64,000 nucleotides of DNA. Source: Mallotus nudiflorus (lineage: Eukaryota; Streptophyta; Magnoliopsida; Malpighiales; Euphorbiaceae). The notes beneath the pieces are model-generated. The model did no database searches. It saw only the letters and a list, made by a program, of their open reading frames with translations, and was not told the origin of the DNA. The stretch covers positions 1,984,001 to 2,048,000 of the forward strand of contig CANTUR010000193.1 in NCBI GenBank assembly GCA_947683625.1. The letters are read 5' to 3'. Position numbers and translations under genes: made by a program. Positions within the stretch are counted from its first letter, which is position 1, and every line of letters begins with the position of its first letter. Of the stretch, positions 45,327 through 56,852 are shown piece after piece.

Positions 45327-45958
45327 TTCCCTCCCTCTTGAAGATGATTTGCCCTCAAATCATAGCCATCTTCTAGAGTTGATAAATTTGCAAATCCTCC
45401 AGGGTCAAACACAAACTCCATTGTTGAAAACTTCTCCTTTGAAATAATGATCCACACAAGTAGCTTCATTATAACTTGAACTTGATAGCACATTTGAAAT
45501 ATAGAACTTCTATTCATGAACATGTAAAGATTGAATTCTTGTTTCTTCTTTCTAAACTTGAAACATGAATATCTCAAGTTCTTTTTACTATAAGTGAAGA
45601 CTCCATAGATTCTCTTATAGGCATAAGATACTTCAACTACATCATCAAATGGATCTTTATATGGCATAGAAGTCTGTAAAATAACTTTCATAACGCTGGA
45701 AAAAGAAAGATTAAAATTGTTAGTATAATCATGATTAATAACCAACTCTTGATCTTTCATGATGCTCCCGATCTCTAAGTTCTCCTTTTCACTCATGCCT
45801 TCCTCATTTTCTCTCACCAATTGATTAATACACATGTCTTCAATAAGTGTCTTTGGTGGTGTAGTTTCAATTTGACACTCTTCCTCCCTACTCTTCTCCT
45901 CAACTTGTTGCTCAACCAATTCGGTAACTTTAACACCTTTATACTCCTTTGGAATCAC
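45272..45958 (-). CDS. element D second frame, 228 codons, unknown function
   Basis: The longest open frame in the window. It starts at ATG 45958 (overlapping the end of gag by about 20 bases in another frame) and ends at 45272, past the PPT and 55 bases into the 3' LTR. N-terminal third is acidic (EEKSREEECQIE, RENEEGMSEKENLE). The middle has VILQTSMPYKDPFDD, then a basic-aromatic part (SKKNLRYSCFKFRKKKQEF). The C-terminal part contains FVFDPGGFANLSTLEDGYDL followed by LQEGGN, a type of end often seen before the PPT in plant Ty3/gypsy polyproteins. No RT, RNase H or integrase motif. The homologous stretch in element B is decayed. It could be a remnant of the region downstream of pol, or a captured sequence. 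Confidence 0.6.
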   Translation of the reverse strand: MIPKEYKGVKVTELVEQQVEEKSREEECQIETTPPKTLIEDMCINQLVRENEEGMSEKENLEIGSIMKDQELVINHDYTNNFNLSFSSVMKVILQTSMPYKDPFDDVVEVSYAYKRIYGVFTYSKKNLRYSCFKFRKKKQEFNLYMFMNRSSIFQMCYQVQVIMKLLVWIIISKEKFSTMEFVFDPGGFANLSTLEDGYDLRANHLQEGGNNMNPKRDKQHLNIKNSS

Positions 45959-46547
45959 ACACTGTCATTGTCTCCTCATAAGAACCCACTTGCTTTTCAA
46001 ACTCCAAAGCAAGTTCAATTATAACCTTCAAAGAGATAGAAGGTTCTAATTGCACTTCTTTCTTCAATCTTTTAGCAATATCACACTTAAGCCCATTGAT
46101 GAATTTTGCAACTTTCCTCCTTTCGAATTCACCTACATCACATGCAATTACAAACAACTTAAACTTTTTAATATAATCATTAACGCATAATTCATCACCT
46201 TATTTAAGCCTTTGTAATTTAAGATGAAATTTATCCCTAAATTCAGAAGGAATAAAATGTCTAGTCTTTAACCTCTTCATTATCTCCCAATTTTTAATCT
46301 CACTATGCCTATTCTCTCTCCATGATGTCATCAAATCTTCCCACCATATAGCAGCATGACCCAAAAATTTACAAGAAGCACGTTTACACTTTTGGAAATC
46401 ACTTAATTCAAGAGAATCAAATATCTCCTCCATTTGTTGCATCCATTCCAAATAAACATAAGGATCACCCCCACCAATAAAATAAGGCATATCCATACTA
46501 AAAAAAATAGGTTTGAAAAGATATAGAAAAAAATCATCACAAAGCAC
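45939..46547 (-). pseudogene. gag: element D gag
   Basis: Minus strand, most likely start at the Met of MDMPYFIGGG (46496). Ty3/gypsy gag core: DPYVYLEWMQQMEEIF, KCKRASCKFLGHAAIWWEDL, NWEIMKRLKTRHFIPSEF, then after one stop at 46200 the second half RKVAKFINGLKCDIAKRLKK and IELALEFEKQVG. In the family this builds the particle shell; no zinc knuckle follows. Only one stop and a frame change at the end, so it is much less decayed than B's gag. It overlaps the second frame at 45939-45958. Confidence 0.85.
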
Positions 46548-46687
46548 TCACTTACGTGTTTACACTAAAGGATGTGAATGCTCTCGTGTTTCACTCAAAA
46601 TTTTTTTTTTAATATATGAAGAATTCAGAAGAAGAAAAGAATAGATAATACATAAAAATTAAAGGATACGTAACCAAACCTTGAAGT

Positions 46688-46700
46688 TTGGCTCTGATAC
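46688..46700 (-). promoter_or_regulatory. primer-binding site of element D (initiator Met tRNA type)
   Basis: Minus strand GTATCAGAGCCAA (canonical TGGTATCAGAGCC). It overlaps the LTR end by several bases: TATCAG is also present at the outer end of the 3' LTR. Confidence 0.65.
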
Positions 46701-47529
46701 GAACCCTACCTATAGTAGTGATGGAACGTGCATCCAACTTTGAAATCGTTGCCCAAGATCGTCAAGATGAGGTTGTGAAGATGGAGCTAAACCCCTTACT
46801 TATTAATATGAAGCAAAATACTTAGCTATTAAAAGATGAACAATCACACAATTCTAAGTCTAACCTAGCAATTGTAATGAAAGGTAGATGTGAAACAATT
46901 CAAGTAAACTTACAAAGTTTCAAAAGAATAAAGTTAAGGAAAAACCTCACTTAATTGATTAAAATTGTCAAAAATACATTCTTAATTCGTCCATAATATA
47001 TTTAGCCCTTATATAGGCATGTAAACAACCTAACCCTTAAAGAAAAAGGTTTTCTTCCTTATTCCTAAAGATACACATATAGGAAAATCTTTAATTAAGG
47101 AGATTTCCTTCAAAATAGGACAACTAATAACTCATGACAACTCATCTTTGAAAAGTCAAAATTGACAACTCATTACAACTCATGACAACTAAACAAAATG
47201 ACAACTCATGACAACTAAACAAAATGACAACTCATGACAACTAAGCATTGAAGCATGCCATGTCACATGTTGACCATTGAACCTTGACTTTGACTTGTTG
47301 ACTATTTGACTTTGACTTTGACTTTGACTTATTGACTTTGACTTGAAATATTCTTGAATCTTCTCACATCTTCTAGAATCTTCATGAATCTTCCTTATTG
47401 ACTCCAAAATAGGAAAATAACTCAAAATTTGTCCATATCAAGCTAATTAATTTCAGAATAGGAAATTAAGCTAATTAGCTTGAATTCTTCATATTCAGGC
47501 ATTGTTGATCCCTTTTAGGATTCATATTA
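46695..47529 (-). repeat. 5' LTR of element D
   Basis: 835 bp, partner of 44544-45326. The minisatellite zone 47164-47252 has three 26-bp units against two in the 3' LTR. Confidence 0.85.
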
Positions 47530-48040
47530 GGCTGAAACGGTGCCGGGGAAGGTGGCAGAGTAGTTGGAGAGGGAGGCGATACTCTGAGAAGCACACCGAC
47601 AGCCTATGATCAACGTTGCAGTATGAGGTGTGGGAAGGGGATGGATGTCGGGGGTGAAGGAGATGAGATGAGTTTCTTTTATATATATATATATATATAT
47701 TATAAATTTAACTTATAATAATATAAATTAATAATATATAAACACATTAAACACATACCACACAATACATTATATATATATATATATACACACACATATA
47801 TGTATATATATAACACATGCATGAAAATAACCCTAAGTATATATGCATGTATATATATATATATAATAATAATAATACATACAATAATGATAATGCATGA
47901 AACAATATAAATTAGTAAAATCAAATAACATTAAGCAATAAAATATTATTTTCCAAAATAATAGGGTTCGGGATCATTTTTACGTAGAAAATTTTAAATA
48001 AATGTAAAATAACATTAATTATTCACATAATAATTAAATA

Positions 48041-48074
<34 letters not shown>

Positions 48075-48132
48075 ATTAACAATACATATCCCGATTTAAT
48101 ATAAAAACATTTAAAAACTCGAGTTATAACAG

Positions 48133-48146
48133 TCTTCCCCCCTTAC
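48133..48146 (-). promoter_or_regulatory. polypurine tract of element E
   Basis: Minus strand TAAGGGGGGAAGA directly before the 3' LTR start TGTTATAACTC. Confidence 0.75.
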
Positions 48147-48184
48147 AAGAATTCGTCCCTAAATTCCAAAAGAAGAAATATAAA

Positions 48185-48583
48185 TCAAGGAGGAAAGAGA
48201 TACGAGTAAAAAACTCGTATCTCAGCTTCAGTCTCCAAGGTATGCTCTTCTACCTTGTTGCTGCGCCACAAAACCTTGACCATCAGGATCTGCTTTGAAC
48301 GCAACTGTTGAACTTGATAGTCAACGATCGCAACATGTTCTTCTATGAACGTTAGGTCTTCATTCACTTCAACACCATCGGGCTGCAACACGTGTGAAGG
48401 GTCTGAAATATACTTCCTCAGCATCAAGATATGAAACACTGAATGCACTCGAGACATACTCGGAGGCAAAGCCAACCGATATGCAACAATGCCAACTCTC
48501 TCCAAAATCTCAAACGATCTGATATATCTCGATGCTAGCTTACCCTTCCTGCCAAATCTCATTACACCCTTCATTGGAGACAC
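48185..48583 (-). pseudogene. pol: integrase C-terminus and chromodomain-like tail of element E
   Basis: An open 132-codon frame. First the GPY-like part of chromovirus integrase: MRFGRKGKLASRYIRSFEIL, VAYRLALPPSMSRVHSVFHI, LRKYISDPSHV. Then a tail LTFIEEHVAIVDYQVQQLRS and VKVLWRSNKVEEHTLETEAE, ending LFPP. This matches the chromodomain-type end of Tekay elements (VKVLWRNxxVEEATWE), thought to direct integration to heterochromatin. The Trp of ATWE is Leu (HTLE), so chromodomain folding may be damaged. Confidence 0.88.
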
Positions 48584-49454
48584 CTTCAGAAAAATAAAGT
48601 CTTATACCTGGAACTCCACATCTCTGTGTCTAGGATCCGCATAGCTCTTCTGCCTGCTAACTACGGTCTGTAGTCTGCTCTTGATCACAGTAATTTTTCT
48701 ACAATATCCCAAACCATCTCAGGTCCAGTCAAAGCTCTTTCTCTAATCTCATCCCAACTTAGAGGGGATCTACACTTCCTTATGTACAAAGCCTCATATG
48801 GTGTGATTCCAATACTATTATGGTAGCTGTTATTATATGCAAACTCTATGAGTAACAAATGATCATCCTAGCTACCTCCCAAATCCAAAACACACATCCT
48901 CAACATATCTTCTAGTGTTTGGATCATCCTCTCAGACTAACCAACTGTCTGAGGATGAAAAGTAGTACTAAAATCCAACCTAGTGCCCATCACTTCCTAC
49001 AACTTCTGCCAAAAATGAGAGGTGAACACTGAACCTCTATCTGACACAATGGACACATGTACTCCATGAAGGCACACAATATGCTTCATATATAGCTTTG
49101 CCAATCTAGCTATAGAATAGGTGGCTTTCATAGGCAAGAAATGTGCAGACTTGGTCAACCTATCCACAATCACCCAGATGGAGTTGTATCCATCCTTAGA
49201 ATGAGGTAAACCGACAATAAAAGCTTTCTAGAAGGCTTATGTTGCTCATTTTTCACTTACTGACACGTCAGACACTTAGTAACATAATCAGCAACATCCT
49301 TCTTTAGTCCGTCCCACCAGTACAAGTCTCTAATACTGTGGTACATCTTAGTGACACCCGGATGTACGTTGTAAGCTATAGAATGTGCTTCCTCAAGGAT
49401 CTCTTCTCTTAAATTATCCATATCAGGAACACATAATCTACCACTGTTCCACAA
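48584..49454 (-). pseudogene. pol: integrase of element E, with deletion
   Basis: Zinc region: EEAHSIAYNVHPGVTKMYHS, DLYWWDGLKKDVADYVTKC, CLTCQ (49454-49257, open). Then the usual segment with PxWxWExIxMDFVVGLP is missing; the sequence jumps from QHKPS to FIVGLPHSKDGYNSIWVIVD. About 20 codons with the first catalytic Asp are lost near 49225-49245. The second Asp (VSDRGSVFTSHFW) and Glu (SERMIQTLEDMLRMC) are present. Several stops at Gln/Trp. Confidence 0.85.
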
Positions 49455-49532
49455 AACACCATCATCATCGAGTGTGAAATTAGTGAACTTCCTTGCTCGA
49501 ACATTCTCTGCAAGCTCTTCTAGAATAGGATC

Positions 49533-50110
49533 TCAGCTCTGAGCTACCTTAATCCTATCTCTCATTATATATCGCACCTTAAACTGAGCTAGTGGTCCAC
49601 CTGATATACTCACCTTCATCATCAGACCTGGATCCATTAACAGATGCAACTCTAGGATCAACGGTCTCCTCTCCACACTGATGTGAGCAAGACTGCCTGA
49701 GGACTTCCTACTCAAGGCATCTGCAACCACATTAGCCTTGCCTGGGTGATATAAAATCTCATAGTCATAATCTTTCAACAGTTCCAACCATCTCCTCTGC
49801 CTCAGATTCAAATGTCTCAGCTGGAAAATGTACTTAAGGCTCTTATGATCAGTAAAAATCTTACAAGTCACCCTATATAGATAATGTCTCCAGATCTTAA
49901 GAGCAAAGATCACTGCAGCCATCTCTAGGTCGTGAGTAGGATAGTTCTATTCATGCTTCTTCAACTGCCTCAAAGCATAAACTATCACCCTACCATTCTA
50001 CATCAACACATAACCTAGGCCAATTCTAGAGGCATCACAATACACTGTGAACTTGTCTTTTCCATTAGGCATAGCCAAAACTGGAGATGTGGTCAACTTC
50101 TCCTTCAGCA
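49533..50110 (-). pseudogene. pol: RNase H of element E
   Basis: FTVYCDASRIGLGYVLM (first Asp), KNYPTHDLEMAAVIFALKIW (Glu), RHYLYRVTCKIFTDHKSLKY (Asp), YHPGKANVVADALSRK (closing Asp). The catalytic series is complete. The segment is open from 49922 to 49533 and continues to the integrase linker; two stops lie upstream (for example after YVLM, Gln expected). Confidence 0.9.
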
Positions 50111-51180
50111 ACTGAAAACTATTTTCACAAGCTTTTGACCACTCAAATCTTACATTTTTTTGAGTCAAGCAAGCTGTAATTCTAGAAAAATCCTATACAA
50201 ACCTCCTATAGTACCCGGCTAAACCTAGAAGACTATGAATCTCTGTAACTAAAGTCGGTCTAGGCCACTCAGACACTACCTCAATCTTCTGTGGATCAAC
50301 CTGGATACCCTCTTTTGACACTACGTGTCTAAGAAAAGCAACACTCTCCATCCAGAAATCTCACTTTGAGAATTTAGCATAAAGCTTATGTTCTCTTAGT
50401 GTCTGTAGTACAATCCTTAAGTAATATACATGCTCTTCTATACTCCTCAAATACACCACTATATCATTGATAAAGACTACCACAAACTGATCCACATATG
50501 GTTTGAATACCCTGTTCATTAGGTCCATAAAAGCTGATGGTGCATTAGTCAAACCAAAAGACATCACCAGAAACTCATAATGGCCATACTAAGTTCAGAA
50601 TGTCATTTTAGGAACATCGGCTTCACTGATCCACAACTGATCATAACCCGACCTCATATCAATCTTAGAAAAGAACTGTGCACCCTGTAGCTAATCAAAC
50701 AAGTTGTCTATCCTCAGAAGAGGATACTTGTTCTTCACTGTCACTTTGTTCAGTTCTCTGTAGTTAATGCACAGTCTCAAGGTACCATCCTTTTTCTTAA
50801 AAAATAGGACTGGTGCACCCCAAGGAGAAACACTGGGTCTAATAAAACCCTTATATAGTAACTCTTGCAACTACTCCTTCAACTCTTTCAACTCTGCAGG
50901 AGCCATTCTATAGGGTGGCATAGATATAAGGGTAGTTCTTTAAACCACATCTATACAGAACTCAATCTCTCTGTGAGGTGGTAAACCTGGAAACTCCTCA
51001 GGAAAAACATTAGGACACTCACAGGCAATAGGAACATCCGTGAGTGACAACTTCTCCACTGAAGTATCCTTAACTAATGCCATATCCCTGACAACCCTTC
51101 CTCAGCAACTTCCTAGCCATAATAGCAAAGATGAGATTCTGAGGTGCTGAACTCCTATCACCCATAAAATTAAATTCTTC
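50111..51180 (-). pseudogene. pol: reverse transcriptase of element E
   Basis: Blocks: PPYRMAPAELKELK, YKGFIRPSVSPWGAPVLFFK, KKDGTLRLCINYRELNKVTV, KNKYPLLRIDNLFD, FFSKIDMRSGYDQL, YEFLVMSFGLTNAPSAFMDL, MNRVFKPYVDQFVVVFINDI. The catalytic box FIDD is FIND (codon 50466-50468). Then HVYYLRIVLQTLREHKLYAK and VDPQKIEVVSEWPRP. Few stops (for example at the Gln before ELLYKG). Confidence 0.92.
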
Positions 51181-51213
51181 TTCACTAGGAATTCTGAAAG
51201 TCACCTCTTTACT

Positions 51214-51516
51214 CTAATAATCCACCATAGCATAGTGCTGAGATAACCAATCCATATCCAGAATAACATCAAACTCCATTAACAGAATCAAATCAGCAGA
51301 TAATTCTCTACCTCCGACAAAAACTGGACAACCAAAAAGAACAACATAAGTGTCCAAAGAATCACTTAGAGGAGTGGCAACAGACAAATGGAAAGCCATC
51401 CTCGAAGCTTGCCAACAAGACTTGGAAGCAAAAATAGGAGAAACAAATGAATGTGTGGCACCTAGATCAAATAGAACCCATGCATCCAGATAACAGACAG
51501 AAATAATACCTGCCAT
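51214..51516 (-). pseudogene. pol: aspartic protease of element E
   Basis: VLFDLGATHSFVSPIFA: chromovirus active site DxGATHSF with the catalytic Asp present and the usual Ser/Pro at the second position Leu. Then LSADLILLMEFDVILDMDWL and the closing AMVDY (family AxVDC). 100 codons open. Confidence 0.88.
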
Positions 51517-51539
51517 GACTACATTAAATGCCTGAGCAT

Positions 51540-52871
51540 CCTACTGAGTAAGATGGAAGACTCTAGCCTATCCTCGACCTCCCTTTTGGCTAGTAGAAGA
51601 CTAACCAACACCTCTGGCACCTCCTCTAGTACCTCTACCACGACCATAATGGGGAATAATCTGGGTAGAACTTTGATGCTAGGCTAGAGGCAACTGAAAA
51701 GGAATGGGTGTAGCACTAGCAATCGATTGCTGAGGAAATCATGGAATCTATGGCTGCTGATACCTAGAATAGGGACATGATCTGGCAAAATGTCTCATCT
51801 GCCCACATCTGAAACACGTCAATGGTGTCATATAACACGGTCCCTGATGGACTCTGCCACAGATCTGACATACACTAGCAGCTGACCTAGAACTACGACC
51901 ACTGCTATTGCTTGAAGCACTTGACCCAAGTCTAAACAGTCTACGCTGACCTCCACGACCATGTCTACTGCTCTGATGTACCTGATGCTGCTGTCTCTGA
52001 GTCTGCTGGGTTGGACCCCTCTACTGACTACTCAAACCAATCTGAAAACTCAAGTACGGAGTAGTCTGGAATCCACCTGACTGAACACCCAACTAGTAAT
52101 AATCAGGCATAGCTCCTTGCCTAACTAGCCTCAACGCAATCTCCTTGGCCAACTCTATCACTGACTCCAAAGTAAGGCCCGCTGTAGGCATACAAGCAAA
52201 TGCTGAACCCAAACCAATGACATAAGTAGTGACTGTGAAGTATCGATCTCGCATCAGGTCCTCTGCATATCTGCCAAGCTGAAGGAACTCTCGAGTGTAC
52301 TCCTCAACAGACCTATCCCCTCGGGAAATGTTAGTCAACCGGAGTTTGTAACTCATACGAAGTGGCTCTAGGCAGAATCTCCTCATGAATCACTCTCTAA
52401 ATTGAGCCCAGGTCATCATCATCATATACAGATAGATCACCTAAATAAACCAGTCTAGGGCTAGTCCTTTAATAGAAAATTTGACTTTCATGATCCACTG
52501 GTACTCGTTGTGAGCAGTTCGAGTCCTTATCTCGATCACATGCAAAAAATCTAAAGGGTATAAAGTCCCATCGAATGTGATCTTGCCGACTCTGACATAA
52601 AACAAGGCTACCTCATGGTCAGACATACCCTGCTGATATGCAGGCTGAACAGGCTGTGCAATAGGAGGTACATGAATATCCTCATACTTTGGCTCTACAG
52701 GTTCCTCATCCTGTAGCTCTCTCTATCTACGGTGACCTACGGCTCCTCGAGGTCTACCTCTACCACGACCTCTACACCTAACTGGCGGGTTAAAAGGTAA
52801 AACCTCATCCTAGAATGACTTATCATCCTCGGCCTCAACGATCGGTGAAGCGACATGCACTCACCTCCTCA
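51540..52871 (-). pseudogene. gag: gag of element E
   Basis: Minus-strand start near ATG 52871 (MRR, then a stop). Arg/Gly-rich N-terminus (RGRGRGRPRGA), then LDFLHVIEIRTRTAHNEYQW, VKFSIKGLALDWF, FCLEPLRMSYKLRLTNI, SVEEYTREFLQLGRYAEDLM, ELAKEIALRLVRQG. Near 51850-51795 come CQICGRVHQGPC and the complete zinc knuckle CFRCGQMRHFARSC, which binds the RNA. A Gln/Pro-rich stretch leads to the protease. Stops at Gln/Trp positions. Confidence 0.88.
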
Positions 52872-53052
52872 TTCTGAAAAGACAAACAAAAGGATTTAGA
52901 CAAGATAGAAAATGGAGGATAACACAAAAAACTAAATCAAGGAATATGTATCAAGACATACTTGAATCTGATTAACTGTAGTAGTTTCAAAAGAAAACAC
53001 AACACTGAAAACTAGGACCACAACTCACACAACTAAGGCCCTGACATAGAAC

Positions 53053-53067
53053 TCCGCTCTGATACCA
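53053..53067 (-). promoter_or_regulatory. primer-binding site of element E (initiator Met tRNA)
   Basis: Minus strand TGGTATCAGAGCGGA, four bases from the LTR end; canonical. Confidence 0.9.
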
Positions 53068-53071
53068 ACTT

Positions 53072-55870
53072 TGTCACGACCCAAAACAAGGGGCCATGAT
53101 CGGCGCTAGGGAATGGGAATTCTTTCGAATCCGGAACCCGTAGCAAGCCTTAAAAATAAAAGCATGCAATATAATAAAATAAATAAAATAATTGTGCAGT
53201 GGAAATTAAATATCGAATATAAAATAATAATTTCTCAGCTCACTTTAACAACATAATTCACATCTTATATATAAATAGAAATCTTTTGATACAAGTCTTT
53301 AAAGTAACACTCTGAATTAAAATACTCATACATGCATAAATTCAAATACAACTCTCGACCAAAACAAATATAACTACTACTATTGTGTCTAGAGTACTAA
53401 ATAAAACTCAAGTAAGCGATTTACATAATAAAGTCAGAGCGAAAGAAATCTGGTGGATAGGTCTACTGCTGAGATCTAAAGAAGAAGACTCTCCTGAAAA
53501 AAATATCAACGGAGGGCAGTCAGACCTCACTAAGTGAATTGTTATAATATATATACACACATTACTAAATGTCAAATGCAAACAATCATATTTATATAAT
53601 AAATATATATACAGGCATGTACACACAGATGCTGAAAATCACTTTATATATAATACTGAAAAATATCAGTTTAAGAAGGATCAAATAGAACCCTAAATGA
53701 TCGCAACCTTAAATATCAACAAATATCACTCTAGCCATACAGGCTCACTTTTTTCTAAATAAATTCACTTAATCCTTATTGACAGTAGACTGGCCCTGAG
53801 ACAGTAAGTCAACCGAGCTCCAGGAGTCTGACTGTCAATGTGATTGGCCCCGAGACACTTAGTCAATCGAGCTCTCGCAATCACACCATCAATAACATCA
53901 CACATAAATATTAAATCAATCAAGTTATGATCCACAAATAGGTTAGTAATTTAACCTACAATCTATCGTTGTACCGATACATACTCGGTCCTAGTGCTGC
54001 CCATTAGAAAGCACATTTTATCAATATCCTTTATTAAAAATAACTCAATTCATTCGAAAAATAAAATGATGCATAATATCAATTCAAATCAATTATAAAA
54101 TATACCAAAAATAAATCATAATTATACAAAAACATGCTAGGTATATTCATTAAAAATAAAACATGCATTTATTTACAAATATACTAAAAATATACCTAAA
54201 ATATACTTCAGCATTTATTAAATCATTTATGCATAATTTATACCATTAAAACATATATTTCTAAAATATGCAACCTAAATGCACGTATATATAAAATAAC
54301 AACTCACACTTGTGTGCTCCTCGAGACTGGTCCAACGGGCCTAGTCCACTAAGCCTCGATCTCAATGCAACTAACAAATAAATAAATAACACGAAATTAG
54401 AATAAATCTAACTTAATTTCTAGAAACTCGATATAGAATTCTAGACACAAACAAAAAATAGGAATTTGACTGTACGTCACGTTTTACGAGAATTCTATCA
54501 AAAATTTGACAGAACCTTCTCTATAAAACGGACATCATTCTACTTAAAAAGTAGAGCCGGTCCTGCAAGAAAACACACTTTCAATAGATTTCACACAACC
54601 CTTGGTTAGAATCCCAAATTGCAAATTCTACCGACCAAGGTCCATAATTCACAAAATATACACAAAATATATTAAAATTCCATAAATACCAAAAATACCC
54701 TTTTAATACCAAAATATAGCAAATTAAATATTTAAACACTAAAAATAATTATTTTGCCGATATTTATTTAAAAACCCTAATATTAATATAATATTATTAA
54801 AAATTGATAATTCTTGATATATTCACAAATATTAATAGAAATTCATTTTATAAATCCAAATTACTTAATTAGGCCAAAAACATACTAAAAATTACTAAAA
54901 ACCCATTTATTTACAAAAATAGTATATTATATGCAATTTGAAAATAATTTCAAAAAAATAGTTTAAATTGGTTAAAAATAGAAAATAATTTATAAAAATC
55001 ATTTTTATACTTCAAACAATATTTAAAACCAATTAAACTTAATATTTAATTATAGTTACTACCAAATTACCAAAATACCCCTAGTATATAAAAATTCACA
55101 TAATATACTATAAATACTCAAAAATTCAATAAAAATTATATAATTACTCTAAAATTATTTTCTCAACATATAATTCAATAAAACAACAATTATACTCAAT
55201 TAACCAATTAATTTTAACAAAACACATATATAACCTATATTTCCAAAATTTAAAAAAACTAAATAAAATTATAATAATTACACAAAAATCATAAAAATTA
55301 TCTAAAATTAATTTCAACCACCATAAAAACTAAAAATCACAATTTCACAATTTATTTAATTAATTTACGAAAATTAGAAAATAATAATAAAATAATAAAA
55401 AATTAACAAAAATAAAAATAAATTCCAAAAATGCAACAAAAATTACAGAGTGTAGATTAAGCTAAGGGAAGCATATTTTGTGAAGGAACTAAGCTTGAAC
55501 CTCAAATATCGAAGTTCAAAAAAAATTGAGAAACAAAAAAGGCCGAAAATGAAAAATCATTCACCACCAAAATCTAGGCCAAACCAAGGGAAACCAAGAT
55601 TGGAAACATACTCACCAGTGCTCAAGGAAGGGAAAGAGACCGACGGTGTCAAAATGATGGCCAAAAAGTTGATGAACAGTGAAGGGAAGAGGTTCGGGTT
55701 TCTCGGCCAAAATGGGCTTAAATGGCGCCGGAGAGGGTGGAGGATGGTGGCGGCGCAACTGGAGAGGGAGGCGGCACTCCAGGAGGCACACCGATGGCTT
55801 GTGATTGGCGTTGCAGTGTGAGGTGTGGGAAGGGGATGGATGTCGAGGGTGAAGGAGATGAGATAAGTTT

Positions 55871-55938
<68 letters not shown>

Positions 55939-56013
55939 TATATGTATATATATAACACATGCATGAAAATAACCCTAAGTATATATGCATGTATATATAT
56001 AATAATAATGATG

Positions 56014-56047
<34 letters not shown>

Positions 56048-56319
56048 ATACATACATACATACATACATACATACAATAATGATAATGCATGAAACAATA
56101 TAAATTAGTAAAATCAAATAACATTAAGCAATAAAATATTATTTTCCAAAATAATAGGGTTCGGGATAATTTTTACGTAGAAAATTTTAAATAAATGTAA
56201 AATAACATTAATTATTCACATAATAATTAAATAATCAAATATATATATATTTTTTAAAATTTACTAACACTGCATATCCCGATTTAATATAAAAACATTT
56301 AAAAACTCAAGTTATAACA
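53072..56319 (-). repeat. 5' LTR of element E
   Basis: 3,248 bp. TGTCACGACCCAAAACAAGG .. AAGTTATAACA, aligned along its length with 41869-44484 and 47530-48131. The CpG-rich end (55480-55860) reads openly on both strands but has no recognisable protein. Confidence 0.92.
55873..56075. repeat. compound microsatellite in E LTR
   Basis: (TA)n 55873-55917, (CA)n 55918-55938, TATATG/TA words, (TAA)n 55999-56044 and (CATA)n 56045-56075. The partner LTR (47680-47885) has shorter tracts. Low-complexity frames here (runs of YIYI or CVCV) are not genes. Confidence 0.95.
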
Positions 56320-56852
56320 CATTCCTCACATAGCTCATTGTACATCCAATGGCAACCTATTTTACCATACAGTTAAAGATGATGTAGGGATGAGTCAAAA
56401 CATATAACTTATCGTGTAGGAAACCATGGTGATTCAGGTCAGAGGACTCAAATAATACTCTATAATGAGAATTACTTATGACAATTATCCATATAGTATT
56501 CTCATACTGGGTCTATCCAGTACATCTTTCTCTAAATATGTACTTATGAGTTTGACTCAATATTTTATATACATGATTAGTAATAATGAAAATCATCAGT
56601 GAACCTTATACTAACCTTTGTTCATTATTGTTCCCATAATAATGATTGACCAAGGATAATTTAGAATAAAATTTAAGTATCACCTAAGAGTTTTACTATC
56701 AAGTCACACACTTAATGATCTTAGGTAGAATTAATTATTCAAGGATAAAATTAGAATTAGCCAGTAATAATGAAAATGCCTCTTTAATAATAAAATGGAA
56801 ATGTGAAAAAGTCAATATATTGTCATTATATAAGTGGCCTTACTAACAAACT

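Larger units (their letters stand above)
44485..47529 (-). mobile_element. pol-less LTR element D with inverted end
   Basis: Inserted in E's 3' LTR; flanks GGTTG (44480-44484) and GGCTG (47530-47534) are a 5-bp duplication with one transition, and E's intact copy reads GGGCTT there. Minus strand: 5' LTR (47529-46695), iMet-type PBS, gag, second frame, PPT, 3' LTR (45326-44544). At the left outer end, between LTR and target duplication, lies a 56-bp inverted copy of the opposite LTR end. Gag-only elements are known as TR-GAG; here a conserved second ORF accompanies gag. Confidence 0.85.
41869..48131 (-). repeat. 3' LTR of element E, split by element D
   Basis: Two parts, 41869-44484 and 47530-48131, aligning with 53072-56319. 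Starts TGTCATGACCCAAAACAGGG and ends ..GAGTTATAACA. About 3.2 kb without D. Frames such as 42182-42493 occur in both LTR copies on both strands and show no motif. Confidence 0.9.
41869..56319 (-). mobile_element. chromodomain Ty3/gypsy element E (Tekay-like), complete by structure
   Basis: Minus strand: 5' LTR (56319-53072), iMet PBS, gag, protease, RT, RNase H, integrase, chromodomain-like C-terminus, PPT (TAAGGGGGGAAGA, 48146-48133), 3' LTR (48131-41869, split by D). The perfect 5-bp target duplication CATTC flanks it (41864-41868 and 56320-56324). Large LTRs (about 3.2 kb) and the C-terminal tail point to the Tekay/Del group. About 11.4 kb without D. Defects: RT FIDD is FIND, integrase lost its first catalytic Asp by deletion, several stops. 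Confidence 0.92.
41020..56848 (-). repeat. 3' LTR of copia F, split by element E
   Basis: Two parts, 41020-41868 and 56320-56848, together about 1.37 kb; ends TGTTGGGTTT.. and ..TACTAACA on the plus strand. When E and one CATTC copy are removed, CACTCA-CATTC-CTCACAT is restored, as in the LTRs of G. TATA and telo-box in mirror orientation at 41426-41452. Confidence 0.85.

Noticed and set aside
10492..53067. tRNA genes
   Set aside because: tRNA-like matches (10492, 29607, 37318, 40339, 46688, 53053) are short primer-binding sites next to LTRs, without cloverleaf sequence.
55612..56117. Frames of 81-126 codons on both strands rich in YIYI, CVCV, IIII
   Set aside because: Translation of TA, CA and TAA microsatellites in the E LTR.
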